64,000 nucleotides of DNA from a virus. The first letter of the stretch is position 1; each line of letters begins with the position of its first letter. The notes under the pieces were generated by a model that had not been told where the DNA came from, ran no database searches, and saw nothing but the letters and a program-made list of their open reading frames with translations. Positions 47,694 through 55,615 of this stretch are shown here, piece by piece. The position numbers and the translations under genes are program-made. The DNA lies in IMG/VR virus record IMGVR_UViG_3300049847_000321, positions 1-64,000 of that record. One strand, given 5' to 3'.

Positions 47694-48170
47694 TTAATTA
47701 TCAAACCAACAGATCAATCGTGCTGGTCTATGACCCTGCAAAGCACCGAGCCTTGCGAATTCCTTCATGATCCACTCGCCTAGAAATTCCCTCAGAGTTA
47801 ACCTTCTGCCTTCAAATGGATCAATTGTTGTACAACCGCAATCGAACGCTTTAGGTCCGATCTGTCTAGTCACTCTGCGATCCCAGATTATCTGATCGAA
47901 ATCCGTACTCAATAAATCATTGAGGTTGCACCAGCAGAAGTTATGGGCACCATCATGCCATATGCGGAACTCTTTGAGAACCTCGTCTGACATGTCCAAG
48001 GGCACGCCCATTTTCGTACCGTGCCATTGTTCTACACCACTGTAGTTCCTCACGTCGGCCAGCCAGCCGAAGAAACCATAGTGTCGGCCGAAGTCAATTT
48101 CGGATTTGACACACTTCCACGAGCCGTCGTCCTGTTTGACTTCCAAGTAAGCATGAATGTCACAACCCAT
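47694..48170 (-). CDS. MGCDIH-type conserved phage protein (158 aa)
   Basis: The sequence starts MGCDIHAYLEVKQDDGSW and has a Trp/Asp/Arg-rich body (DFGRHYGFFGWLADVRNYS, WHDGAHNFCWCNLNDLL). Proteins with this MGCDIH head are widespread in phages and have no known function. Three cysteines and several His could bind metal. It is the last gene of the accessory block and carries AAAAGGAGACTGAAATG, the block's extended leader. Confidence 0.7.
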   Translation of the reverse strand: MGCDIHAYLEVKQDDGSWKCVKSEIDFGRHYGFFGWLADVRNYSGVEQWHGTKMGVPLDMSDEVLKEFRIWHDGAHNFCWCNLNDLLSTDFDQIIWDRRVTRQIGPKAFDCGCTTIDPFEGRRLTLREFLGEWIMKEFARLGALQGHRPARLICWFDN

Positions 48171-48205
48171 TTCAGTCTCCTTTTTGATAGGCGATTGGTT
48201 AAAGA

Positions 48206-48646
48206 TCAGTCCGAAGAATCAACCTGTTCAACTAGACCGCACTTAGAACATTTATACTGGTTCCAGCAGTTACCTAATCTCGCTATGTGTTCCATCTTAT
48301 GAACACAACCAACGCGATACACTTTGACTTCCTCAGAGCATGTTCCAATGTACTCGAACAGGAACGCCTTTTCGTGGAAGATTATCAGCGTCAAGCCGCT
48401 GACGTATTTGCTACCTGGCATCTTTGCCTGGAGATACACTTCGAGTTCCGGCGAGTACATTGACCTCATGTGCCAGTATTCCTTAAGCGGAACCTCAGTG
48501 ACACACGATTTGGATACACATTGATGACCTTCTTTGCTTATCAATTTGAGGTTCAGCCAAGGGAACCTTTTATTGAGATACTTCAGGTCGTCTTGAGTCT
48601 CTTTTCGGATTGCATGATCGTCGTGTGCCAGTTTGTTAATCAACAT
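48206..48646 (-). CDS. Hypothetical protein with C-terminal zinc ribbon (146 aa)
   Basis: Starts at 48646 (MLINKLAHDD), overlapping the stop of repeat copy 3 (TGATG). The N-terminus is helical. A central Cys pair (HQCVSKSCVTEV) and the end (YKCSKCGLVEQVDSSD) suggest metal binding. It relies on the GGAGACC site that lies within the last codons of the repeat gene. Function unknown. Confidence 0.6.
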   Translation of the reverse strand: MLINKLAHDDHAIRKETQDDLKYLNKRFPWLNLKLISKEGHQCVSKSCVTEVPLKEYWHMRSMYSPELEVYLQAKMPGSKYVSGLTLIIFHEKAFLFEYIGTCSEEVKVYRVGCVHKMEHIARLGNCWNQYKCSKCGLVEQVDSSD

Positions 48647-49026
48647 CACTTGGTCTCCTTTCGTTTGAGAAGTAGTTCCAGAATAGCCATGACTTTCTTC
48701 CTTAAGTATTCTGCTAATGCAGGTTGTTTGATCCCTAAGTATTCTGCCCATGCAGGTTGTATGATCCTTTTGTATTCTGCTAATGCAGGTTGTATGATCC
48801 TTTCGTATTCTGCTTTTGCAAGTTGTTGAATCCTTTCGTATTCTATCTGCTCTTGCTCAGTCAGCAGGTTCTCTACTACCCAGTCAATATTAAGTTCCAA
48901 TTCTAGGAACCTTTCGGCAGTCGCTTTCGTAAGCGGTATGCCGCTAGGCCATTCGCTTTCTACCAGAGACAGCTGCTTTTGGCAGGCACGTTTCTTTCGT
49001 AGAAGGTCTAGTGGTATGATCTTCAT
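48646..49026 (-). CDS. 11-residue repeat protein, copy 3 (126 aa)
   Basis: The ATG at 49026 has the family site AAAGGAGACCAAGTA. Conserved head MKIIPLDLLRKKRACQKQLS and tail VMAILELLLKRKETK enclose four units plus a terminal half unit (AEYERIIQPAL, AEYKRIIQPAW, AEYLGIKQPAL). The last codons provide AAGGAG for the 48206 gene, whose ATG overlaps the stop. It lies on the minus strand, so the family is present in both orientations. Confidence 0.85.
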   Translation of the reverse strand: MKIIPLDLLRKKRACQKQLSLVESEWPSGIPLTKATAERFLELELNIDWVVENLLTEQEQIEYERIQQLAKAEYERIIQPALAEYKRIIQPAWAEYLGIKQPALAEYLRKKVMAILELLLKRKETK

Positions 49027-49070
49027 TACTTGGTCTCCTTTCGTTTGCGAAGTTACTTGGTCTGAAGAAA

Positions 49071-49107
49071 GAAAACCTCTAGCCCCCACGCGGATGAGGG
49101 CTAGAGG
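49071..49107 (-). terminator. Strong hairpin upstream of repeat copy 3
   Basis: CCTCTAGCCC (49076-49085) pairs with GGGCTAGAGG (49098-49107); the minus-strand sequence then reads TTTTC (49075-49071). A second smaller stem, AAAGCCAG/CTGGCTTT (49109-49116, 49133-49140), encloses a copy of AAGGAGACC on the plus strand. It likely terminates the transcript from upstream before copy 3. Confidence 0.65.
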
Positions 49108-49151
49108 AAAAGCCAGAAGGAGACCAATCAAACTGGCTTTATTGTGCGGTA

Positions 49152-49457
49152 CTATACCTTAGCTGGGCATTCCTCAATATCAATCTGTATCACAACGCCT
49201 GAAGCGTCGGCAAGCACCTCAAGTGCTTCCAATACATGACGTGCTGTTTGGAGATCGTCAAACTCTTCCCAACGCTTTCTTGAGAACGGTATACACAAGC
49301 CTATCGGATATAAATCCTTTGGCACAATGATTGAATCCTCTTTGAATACACTACCTACATAGTAGTATTCTTGATCGTCGGATTCTTTGATGACGATCCT
49401 GAAAATTTCTCCGCCAAGAGGCTTTCTCTTGAGGTTCTTAGAAGTTTTGGTCTTCAT
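49152..49457 (-). CDS. Hypothetical protein (101 aa)
   Basis: Basic N-terminus (MKTKTSKNLKRKPLGGEIF), then beta strands (RIVIKESDDQEYYYVGSVF), a helix (LQTARHVLEALEVLADASG) and a final strand with two acidic residues (VVIQIDIEECPAKV). A small alpha/beta domain. It is the last gene before the 49071 hairpin. Nothing assigns a function. Confidence 0.55.
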   Translation of the reverse strand: MKTKTSKNLKRKPLGGEIFRIVIKESDDQEYYYVGSVFKEDSIIVPKDLYPIGLCIPFSRKRWEEFDDLQTARHVLEALEVLADASGVVIQIDIEECPAKV

Positions 49458-49487
49458 TTACGATTCCTCTCTATTTGTTTGTTGCGG

Positions 49488-49694
49488 TCATCTTACGCGA
49501 GTGATCCGCGTATCGTCCTCTAAGTAACGGCTTTCACCGACTTTCATTCCTCTTACAATCTCTGGCTTGAGCTCCGCTGATAGACGCTCCGCCACAACAT
49601 TCTCTACGACCTTAGTGATAGGGCATCCTTGGCTATTCCTGCCCACATACACCTCAGTCATAATCAGATGGAAGAGTTTACCTTTCTTCATCAA
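49488..49694 (-). CDS. Small hypothetical protein (68 aa)
   Basis: The protein is beta-rich (KLFHLIMTEVYVGRNSQG, VAERLSAELKPEIVRGM) with a basic RITRVR end. It overlaps the upstream gene by 4 nt (ATGA). Nothing identifies its role. Confidence 0.55.
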   Translation of the reverse strand: MMKKGKLFHLIMTEVYVGRNSQGCPITKVVENVVAERLSAELKPEIVRGMKVGESRYLEDDTRITRVR

Positions 49695-50050
49695 CAGACT
49701 CCTAATGAGGCCAGTACAGGATGAGCTCCTTTGTAAGCATCGTCACCGATGACTTCACAAATGGCACCTTTAATAAAGACCTTTTCCCCATTTCTAGGAA
49801 TAGGCATTACTCGGATACTATCATCCACTCTTTGAACGATTAGTACCTCACTGACACAATGACCTCCGCATTCAATGTAGGTCACATTCAATTCGCCACC
49901 GAACAGTGAGATTGTCAGATGCCTACCAAAAGGGGCAGGCACTACAATGACTTGACCTTCGCACTGTTGAACATGTCCGATGGCTTGGCCATCTGAGTAG
50001 TGAGTGCGTGTATAGGTAAAGTCTTTTACAGAAACGGTGCTAATAATCAC
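49691..50050 (-). CDS. Hypothetical protein (119 aa)
   Basis: A beta-rich protein (IISTVSVKDFTYTRTHYSDG, GRHLTISLFGGELNVTYI) with a CGGHC pair near the middle. It overlaps the upstream zinc protein by 4 nt. It belongs to the accessory block of small, often Cys-containing proteins. Function unknown. Confidence 0.55.
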   Translation of the reverse strand: MIISTVSVKDFTYTRTHYSDGQAIGHVQQCEGQVIVVPAPFGRHLTISLFGGELNVTYIECGGHCVSEVLIVQRVDDSIRVMPIPRNGEKVFIKGAICEVIGDDAYKGAHPVLASLGVC

Positions 50051-50355
50051 GATACTTCCTCCTCAAGCCAGCGACCGTCGAACAGATTCAGAGGACTTAC
50101 GCCGTCCTTTGATGTTTTCCATCCATCTACAATCAGACGCCGGCAACGTGCGCACTGTTGGCTATACGGCCGGATGTTGATGTAGTAAACCTTACAAGTA
50201 AGTTCCTCTGTAGGCTTTGGACAATCCTTACAGATCCATCGGCCATTGATTAAATAACCGACGTGATCGTAATCCTTCGGCTGTGCCCGTGGGCATGACG
50301 CATCATGCTGTGAGTTATCCGTTGATACACAGCACGGTCTAGTTACTTCGTTCAT
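50047..50355 (-). CDS. Cys-rich zinc-binding hypothetical protein (102 aa)
   Basis: The start at 50355 (MNEVTRPCCVSTDNSQHDAS) has AAAAGGAGACCGAAG; the longer reading-frame start lies in the upstream gene. There are three cysteine groups: CC and C in the first 20 residues, CKDCP near residue 42, and CARCRRL near 73. A zinc-finger protein is likely. No partner is known. Confidence 0.6.
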   Translation of the reverse strand: MNEVTRPCCVSTDNSQHDASCPRAQPKDYDHVGYLINGRWICKDCPKPTEELTCKVYYINIRPYSQQCARCRRLIVDGWKTSKDGVSPLNLFDGRWLEEEVS

Positions 50356-50383
50356 CTTCGGTCTCCTTTTGTCAGGCGATTGG

Positions 50384-50695
50384 TTAGAGTTGGATGTCAT
50401 CACATATGTCACGGACAAAGTTGATTTCGTCCATTGTTGTTTGTTCCGCTTCATCTTCCGACATACTATACTCTCCGACGAGAGACGTAATCACATCCTG
50501 TAGCCCGTGCCAAGCACGAAGCCACTTCGATCCTTTATGGCGACCGGCCATCGCTTCTTGACCAAGATTCTCTAAAGCACCAATACACAATCTCTGTGCA
50601 GCTTGGTTGCCTTTCATGCACTCTCGGTAAAGATCATTCATTGAATGGAACTTGCGAAGTTTGCTTTTGGTAAGTCGTTTATATTTGGTCATCAC
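50384..50695 (-). CDS. Helical hypothetical protein (103 aa)
   Basis: The N-terminus is strongly basic (MMTKYKRLTKSKLRKFHSMN), followed by helices (QRLCIGALENLGQEAMAG, LRAWHGLQDVITSLVGEY) and an acidic end (DEAEQTTMDEINFVRD). The start overlaps the stop of repeat copy 4, with a GGAGACTAAGTG site. It may be a nucleic-acid-binding accessory protein. Function unknown. Confidence 0.6.
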   Translation of the reverse strand: MMTKYKRLTKSKLRKFHSMNDLYRECMKGNQAAQRLCIGALENLGQEAMAGRHKGSKWLRAWHGLQDVITSLVGEYSMSEDEAEQTTMDEINFVRDICDDIQL

Positions 50696-51075
50696 TTAGT
50701 CTCCTTTCGTTTGAGAAGTAGTTTCAAAATAGCCATGACTAACTTCCTTTTGTATTCTGCATATGCAGGTTGTGCGATCCTTTTGTATTCTGCATATGCA
50801 GATTTTTGGCAGTCGTTTTCGTATTTTGCCCATGCAGGTTTTATGATCCTTAAGTATTCTGCTGATGCAGGCTGTGCGATCCTTTCGTATTCTACCTGCT
50901 CTTGCTCAGTTAGTAGGTTGTTCGCTACCCACTCAATATCAAGTTCCAATTTTAGGAACCTTTCGGCAGTCTCTTGCGTAAGCGGTATGCCTTGAGGCCA
51001 TTCGCTTTCTACCAGAGACAGTTGCTCTTGGCAGGCACGTTTCTTTCGTAGAAGGGCTAGAGGTATGATCTTCAT
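50692..51075 (-). CDS. 11-residue repeat protein, copy 4, degenerate (127 aa)
   Basis: The head (MKIIPLALLRKKRACQEQLS) and tail (VMAILKLLLKRKETK) match the family. Only about four units are present, and one is a 12-residue relic (AKYENDCQKSAY) instead of 11. The remaining units (AEYLRIIKPAW, AEYKRIAQPAY) are regular. It seems to be the oldest or most decayed copy. The last codons supply the ribosome site of the 50384 gene. The leader is AAGGAGACCAAGTAATG. Confidence 0.85.
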   Translation of the reverse strand: MKIIPLALLRKKRACQEQLSLVESEWPQGIPLTQETAERFLKLELDIEWVANNLLTEQEQVEYERIAQPASAEYLRIIKPAWAKYENDCQKSAYAEYKRIAQPAYAEYKRKLVMAILKLLLKRKETK

Positions 51076-51087
51076 TACTTGGTCTCC

Positions 51088-51357
51088 TTAGTGGGGGCGA
51101 TAGTTCTTCGGATCGTTGATATAAGTGTTCAGTCGGTTCCACAGTTCCGGTGTCATATTGAACTTTAAGGATCGCAGTCGCTCATTGTGAGCCGCGCATT
51201 GTTGACAAACCATTAGATGTTGATTCCTGAACTTCTCAGTCTCCTTTCTCAGTAAGTCCTTCGGCAAGTGGTCCGATACTTGTGACAAAGACTTGGCGAA
51301 GGAAATCACGTCTTTGCACTTCGGATCGAGTTTAAGTCTACCTTTTCTTTTCGCCAC
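51088..51357 (-). CDS. Small basic hypothetical protein with CxxC (89 aa)
   Basis: The protein is basic at the start (MAKRKGRLKLDPKCKDVIS) and helical thereafter, with VCQQCAAHNERLRSLKF in the middle, a CxxC pair. The shape is that of a small zinc-binding or DNA-binding protein. It ends just before repeat copy 4. Function unknown. Confidence 0.55.
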   Translation of the reverse strand: MAKRKGRLKLDPKCKDVISFAKSLSQVSDHLPKDLLRKETEKFRNQHLMVCQQCAAHNERLRSLKFNMTPELWNRLNTYINDPKNYRPH

Positions 51358-51359
51358 GG

Positions 51360-51593
51360 TTACTCCTCAAGTAGAATGTGTACTGTGTCTCCAACGATCT
51401 TGTGAGGAATCTTACCTGATAAGATTCTGTCCCAAAGATCATCCGACAATTCAGTCCAAGACTTCATCACTTGCCGGAGGCAAGATCGGTCCTTGGCAAA
51501 AGAGTAACCGTTCATAGCCCATGCGAAAATCGACGGAGCGTATATCATCTCGGTAGATTGCAAGATAATTTTCGTTTTAGTGGTCGTTTTCAT
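51360..51593 (-). CDS. Small hypothetical protein (77 aa)
   Basis: The start at 51593 (MKTTTKTKIILQSTEMIY) has AAAGGAGACCGAGTG; longer in-frame starts are in the leader of the next gene. The protein is small, with a central helix (FAWAMNGYSFAKDRSCLRQV) and a beta end (GDTVHILLEE). It lies upstream of the 51088 gene by 2 nt. No role is known. Confidence 0.6.
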   Translation of the reverse strand: MKTTTKTKIILQSTEMIYAPSIFAWAMNGYSFAKDRSCLRQVMKSWTELSDDLWDRILSGKIPHKIVGDTVHILLEE

Positions 51594-51632
51594 CACTCGG
51601 TCTCCTTTGTTTAAGCGATTCAGAACGGAAGA

Positions 51633-51657
51633 AGGCAGACGGAACGCCCGTCTGCCT
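51633..51657 (-). terminator. GC-rich hairpin between the 51691 and 51360 genes
   Basis: A 10-bp stem (AGGCAGACGG 51633-51642 and CCGTCTGCCT 51648-51657) with a 5-nt loop lies between the two genes. The minus-strand follow-on (TCTTCC) is only weakly T-rich, so termination may be partial and could set the ratio of the first gene to the later ones. Confidence 0.45.
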
Positions 51658-51690
51658 GGCGTACACGTATACTGTGGGCGAACCTTTATA

Positions 51691-52164
51691 CTACCCACGA
51701 TCAATAACGGCATCGTGCGATGCGTTCCGATCTTCTCTGTCTTCCGAATCGAAGTCATCTTCCAGTAATACATCATGATCGGCCCCCACTGGAATTGTGG
51801 CATCTTCGTGCCGCGGAGGATCATCAATCTGATCGTTGTAAAAATGCCAAATTTCTGCGAAGTACCTAAGTATACATTCCATTTCTCTCAAAGAGAGTTC
51901 CTTTTTGTTCTCTTCCACATCATAAAAAACTTCTTCCAAAAGAAGCTCTCTGCCGTATTCAACAAACTGTTCAACCGTAAAAGTATGAGTCACGGAAGAA
52001 CTGAAATCAATTTCATCAACAGATTTGCCAGAGATCCGACAAATTCTATCTCTCTCACGTCGGTCACATTGCGTGCCCGCCAATTGAGCAAATCGGTAAG
52101 AAGAAACTTCAGCGTAATACAGTTTGCACGCCAAACATTCTAATGCAGTTAATGCAAGAGTCAT
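51691..52164 (-). CDS. Hypothetical protein, first gene of the leftward accessory block (157 aa)
   Basis: The start at 52164 (MTLALTALECLACKLYYAEV) has AGAGGAGACCTACG. Residues 1-75 include a CLAC pair near residues 10-13, basic residues (DRRERDRICRISG) and helix; the C-terminal 60 residues are acidic (ADHDVLLEDDFDSEDREDR). It could be a small regulator at the head of the accessory transcript. A structured leader and promoter are upstream. No family was found. Confidence 0.6.
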   Translation of the reverse strand: MTLALTALECLACKLYYAEVSSYRFAQLAGTQCDRRERDRICRISGKSVDEIDFSSSVTHTFTVEQFVEYGRELLLEEVFYDVEENKKELSLREMECILRYFAEIWHFYNDQIDDPPRHEDATIPVGADHDVLLEDDFDSEDREDRNASHDAVIDRG

Positions 52165-52577
52165 CGTAGGTCTCCTCTTTCTTCTCTGTCGATTGGAACT
52201 GACTCGACTCATCAGCGTGAGAAAATACTCACGGAAGATGCCCTTCTCTCGGAAGGGCATCGTTTCGTCTTTTGTCAGGAAGTCTTGCGTAGTCACGCCA
52301 TATTGAGTTCGCCCCTGTGGCATTCAGGAACTACACTATTTTCGATGCCGCGTTGATGATCTGCTTTTGGATCTGCCTTTCTCTGCCGGACCCTGTGCAA
52401 CTTTGGCTATGACTTTCCGGAGAGAACAGCCCTATCATTGCGGCTGGCGTTTTTAAGTTGTCAAGGAACTGAGCGGAGCTTGGCCGTCTGATTTCAGTCA
52501 GGTCTTCTCAAGGCTTCTCTCGGAAGCTGGCGTCTTATGCCTCTCGGCTGTTCGCCACGCCCAACATATCAATTGAT
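52165..52577 (-). other. Long untranslated leader with paired hairpins
   Basis: From the promoter at 52.6 kb to the ATG at 52164 about 400 nt lack a gene. Two hairpins share the loop sequence TTCCGAGAGAA: one near 52511-52525, with GCTTC/GAAGC arms, and one of ten base pairs at 52238-52262. A third stem with an AAAATA loop is at 52216-52233. A structured leader such as an attenuator, a binding platform or an RNA element is likely. No known riboswitch is recognised. Confidence 0.5.
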
Positions 52578-52605
52578 ATTCTACTGAAAATGAAGGTATC
52601 GTCAA
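52578..52605 (-). promoter_or_regulatory. Sigma70-type promoter of the accessory leftward block
   Basis: Minus-strand -35 TTGACG (52605-52600) and -10 TAGAAT (52583-52578) lie 16 bp apart. It is the best promoter in the 52.2-52.9 kb gap and would transcribe the leader and the small genes down to 47.7 kb. The same TAGAAT-like -10 occurs near 55.3 and 56.1 kb. Confidence 0.6.
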
Positions 52606-52898
52606 GGCCGATTTCGTGTCTAGTTGCCCCCTAGACGCGCTATATATACTGTGGCATGCCGAATAGCGATAGACTGTAACGATTGTAGCGATTAGACAAT
52701 TTACACTTCAGGTATTTTCAGCCCCAGGGCGCACCGAGGGAGATCCGCCGCACTTCCTTTGAACGTGTTTTGCTCTATTTTTCTAGCAATTGTTCGTTAA
52801 TGTGATGACCTTGAAAACTTGCACCTAAATGATCCCCATATATGGGTTTTCAGACCTCAGAAAAGCACAAGCTCTGAAGGTATTCCCGGCCTCTTGAA
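52606..52898. other. Non-coding gap downstream of the terminase gene
   Basis: No gene was found on either strand. Visible elements are a perfect 12-base palindrome CCCATATATGGG (52835-52846) followed on the plus strand by TTTT, and an imperfect stem on the minus strand (about 52853-52882) just after the terminase stop that could be a weak terminator. Otherwise nothing is recognised. Confidence 0.4.
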
Positions 52899-54374
52899 TC
52901 AAGTCGTGACCTGCAGGGCATCCAATTGTGCCCTTGACCTCATGCCGCCAATGTGACGCTTCATCTTCCATAAATTGTTGAACGCACCTGAAGATGCGTC
53001 AACCTGATCTTTATAACGTGAGTGAGGAAAATGTTTCATTTCTTCCACGTATTCTTTATTCCAAGGCTTTTTAACAATGTAGACTGATCCTGCGTTAACC
53101 ATAGAACTCAATGAGTCGGCTCGATCCAATTTGCTGCCATCACTTGCGCCAACTTTGTGAATCCTTGTTTTGAAACCTGGCAGACTTCTAGCGGAATTAT
53201 ATGCAGATTCTTTTCCACCACTTCCAGGTTCTTGTTCAAAAACTACTATAACATTCTTACCGTCTTTTGCAGCAGTTTCTCGGATAATTACTTCACGTTC
53301 CCACGAATCAACTTGGACACGAACAACATCAAGAACCCAAAAGAACCCATAAATGTCGTGAGCCATGAGGACACCTACTGTCCATGCTCCGCCTAAATGC
53401 GTTCCGGCTTTATCCCAATATCGGACAATTTTTCTGAACGACTTCCAAGGAATTTGCTTTATTGCAGGATCCCATTCCTTAAGCAATTTCGTCTTGAACT
53501 TACCGCCGCCCTTAGGAACAGGATTCTGAAGGACTTGACCTGCGTAACCGTATTCGCCCAGGTTCTGAGCCATCTCTTCCAATACTTCTTGCGGCAATCG
53601 AATAGGATCAAACAGTTTGTCCTCTGAGTAGTATTTGATAAGATGTGCAGGTTTGATATCCTCAGTGACTTCTCCAGGGAGACAGATATGTTTAACGTTC
53701 TTTCTTTCAAGGAACAAATTTGTAGGATCGTCTTGATGCAACCTTTGCATAATAAGAATTGTAGGTGTGACTCGCTTATCAACTTTTCGAGTCGGTAGAG
53801 TTTCTTGGAGCCAATGATTTGCAGCCTCCAGCTCTAATGTCGAAACAGCTTGGTTCGGATCTAATGGATCGTCGATAATCAGAAAGTGACCGTGCATACC
53901 AGTAACTGAGCCATTGACACCTACAGCATAACGATAGCCACCTTTTGTATTAGCATAGTAGCCCTTGGTGTTCTGATCGACACGAAGTAAAACTTCTGGA
54001 TAGCACTTCCCGTATAAATCACTAATAACCACATCGCGTGACTTGCGTGACAAGTCCATAGCAAGCGGATAAGAATATGATCCGCAGATGCACCTGGCAG
54101 ACAGCATTCTTGTCCAGACCCAAGCTGGAAACATAATACTACAGATGGTGCTCTTACTTGTTCCTGGCGAAATGTTTATGACAAGATCATATTCTTTGTG
54201 CAAACCTAAGAACACACGTTCTGCCAACCTTTGCATCTCATCACAAAGGTATTCAATATGCCAATTCCAGACTGGCTTCTCTGGGATCAACACATGCCAA
54301 AATTGCTGAACAAAATCAAAGAAGGATTCCCGACCTAATGCAGCAATCAATTCTATTTTACTCACCGCTGGCAT
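52899..54374 (-). CDS. terL: Terminase large subunit (packaging ATPase/nuclease)
   Basis: The 491-aa protein has an N-terminal ATPase with Walker A-like SPGTSKST, Walker B LIIDDPLD and LIMQRLHQDDPT. The C-terminal RNase H-like nuclease has RYWDKAGT (first Asp), EQEPGSGGKE (second acidic site) and KDQVDASSGAFNNL (third). It drives DNA into the prohead through the portal and cuts concatemers. It overlaps the small-subunit gene by 17 nt. The order small then large is normal, but the pair is far from the portal. Confidence 0.92.
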   Translation of the reverse strand: MPAVSKIELIAALGRESFFDFVQQFWHVLIPEKPVWNWHIEYLCDEMQRLAERVFLGLHKEYDLVINISPGTSKSTICSIMFPAWVWTRMLSARCICGSYSYPLAMDLSRKSRDVVISDLYGKCYPEVLLRVDQNTKGYYANTKGGYRYAVGVNGSVTGMHGHFLIIDDPLDPNQAVSTLELEAANHWLQETLPTRKVDKRVTPTILIMQRLHQDDPTNLFLERKNVKHICLPGEVTEDIKPAHLIKYYSEDKLFDPIRLPQEVLEEMAQNLGEYGYAGQVLQNPVPKGGGKFKTKLLKEWDPAIKQIPWKSFRKIVRYWDKAGTHLGGAWTVGVLMAHDIYGFFWVLDVVRVQVDSWEREVIIRETAAKDGKNVIVVFEQEPGSGGKESAYNSARSLPGFKTRIHKVGASDGSKLDRADSLSSMVNAGSVYIVKKPWNKEYVEEMKHFPHSRYKDQVDASSGAFNNLWKMKRHIGGMRSRAQLDALQVTT

Positions 54375-55149
54375 ATTCTTCCTCCTTTGCGGGCAATGCT
54401 TTCACGGTACCCATATCAATTACGTTCGATTCATTACCTTCGAGAGACTTCAAAAGTTCTCGCTTTAATTCCTTAGGCAATTTGTTCACGTCAATCAATT
54501 CATGTTGATGGCGGATATTCCCTTCAATCTCTAAAGTCTGACGATCACCGTAGCCACGACTGCGATTGAAGGTCTTCTGCGCGTGCAGAATTGCCGCTTC
54601 ACTACCTGATCGAACCAGGCGAATGAAATGATCCTCAAAGAAGTTCCCTTTGTGCCATTCGATTTCATCAACCAATTTCGGAAAGTCTGGGTCATTACTA
54701 ATCCAGTCATCCAGCATCTTCTTCGACATACAGAGCATTGTCATTGCCTTGGATACATTGAAGCTGGTCGATACGATAGCATGGATGAACAAGTGCTGGC
54801 GCATCTTAGTGCCGGCATCGGCCAGGAGAGCCTCTATCCTTCGTTGTCCGTTATCTTCTTGATCTAATGCCTGTATCTCCTCATATAGCTTCAAGGCTTC
54901 GGGAGAAAGGCGTTTATAGATGTAGTCCTTAAGAGTGGGCAACTCTTTCTCCGTCTTGCCTTCCCGTGCTTCTCGAATACACTTTTTAAGCGTCGGGTTT
55001 TCTTTTGCCCAAGTTCTCAACGACTGGTGATGAACGCCGATGATTTTACTGATTTCACCTAGAGAACGCCCTTCTTTAACCAGTTCGTATACTTTCCAAT
55101 AGAACTCATCCTTCCACGCAGACTTTTTTCTTTTCTTCTTGGTTATCAC
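54358..55149 (-). CDS. terS: Terminase small subunit-like HTH protein (263 aa)
   Basis: A GTG start at 55149 with AAAAGGAGG was chosen; the in-frame TTG at 55197 overlaps the promoter. Two helix-turn-helix-type segments are visible: GRSLGEISKIIGVHHQSLRT (about 27-46) and NVSKAMTMLCMSKKMLDDWI. The N-terminus is very basic (ITKKKRKKSAW). The C-terminal part is acidic. Recognition of phage DNA for packaging is the expected role, supported by overlap with terL. Confidence 0.75.
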   Translation of the reverse strand: MITKKKRKKSAWKDEFYWKVYELVKEGRSLGEISKIIGVHHQSLRTWAKENPTLKKCIREAREGKTEKELPTLKDYIYKRLSPEALKLYEEIQALDQEDNGQRRIEALLADAGTKMRQHLFIHAIVSTSFNVSKAMTMLCMSKKMLDDWISNDPDFPKLVDEIEWHKGNFFEDHFIRLVRSGSEAAILHAQKTFNRSRGYGDRQTLEIEGNIRHQHELIDVNKLPKELKRELLKSLEGNESNVIDMGTVKALPAKEEEYASGE

Positions 55150-55168
55150 GGTTAACCTCCTTTTGCCT

Positions 55169-55197
55169 AGAATATAGGAAAATTCGCTAGAAGTCAA
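55169..55197 (-). promoter_or_regulatory. Sigma70-type promoter of the terminase operon
   Basis: Minus-strand -35 TTGACT (55197-55192) with -10 TATTCT (55174-55169, 17 bp) or TATATT (15 bp). It lies 20 nt before the GTG of terS. Upstream on the same side is a tandem GCCAACAT motif (55210-55227) that also occurs at 59698-59715. Confidence 0.6.
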
Positions 55198-55317
55198 GGT
55201 ATCGCAAAAGCCAACATAGCCAACATCGGAGAGGACGAATCAAAAAAATCTCCTAAAATACAAGGTTTTTGAAAGATTAAAGAAAAATTTCTTTCTTTCA
55301 AATTACCCTAAAAAGCG

Positions 55318-55346
55318 TTGACTGTTGACTGCGCATCGAATAGAAA
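55318..55346 (+). promoter_or_regulatory. Sigma70-type promoter of the rightward 55.4 kb block
   Basis: -35 TTGACT (55318-55323), 17 bp, -10 TAGAAA (55341-55346). A second overlapping TTGACT begins 7 bp later and would pair with TTGATA. An AT-rich inverted repeat (TTTGAAAGA 55268-55276 and TCTTTCAAA 55294-55302) lies just upstream and could be an operator. Together with the terS promoter this makes a divergent control region. Confidence 0.65.
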
Positions 55347-55396
55347 ATTGATACAAGCCATACAGTATGGCTAACCTTAACCTAGAGGGCTTGAAC

Positions 55397-55615
55397 ATGC
55401 TAAAGTGTAAGCATTACCGAACGAAGATGATTGGCCACAAAGTAGTACATCCGAGAAACAAAAGGAAACGCCCGATCCAAAAAGATGTCTACTACTGTTA
55501 TGATTGTGCCAATCGCATTGTCCGTAAGTGCGCCTGCACACATACCCAAATCGTCATCGCCCCGTTACTGCAAGCCGACGTAACTGGTTTGCGAAACTTG
55601 AATGGAGTCCGATAA
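55397..55615 (+). CDS. Small basic Cys-containing protein (72 aa)
   Basis: The start at 55397 has AGAGGG at 7-nt spacing; an in-frame ATG at 55367 lacks a site. Basic residues dominate (YRTKMIGHKVVHPRNKRKRP). Cys occurs as CYDC, CAN-type spacing and CAC, with His, a compact zinc-finger pattern (DVYYCYDCANRIVRKCACTH). It is the first gene of the rightward block. Its role is unknown; nucleic-acid binding is possible. Confidence 0.6.
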   Translation: MLKCKHYRTKMIGHKVVHPRNKRKRPIQKDVYYCYDCANRIVRKCACTHTQIVIAPLLQADVTGLRNLNGVR

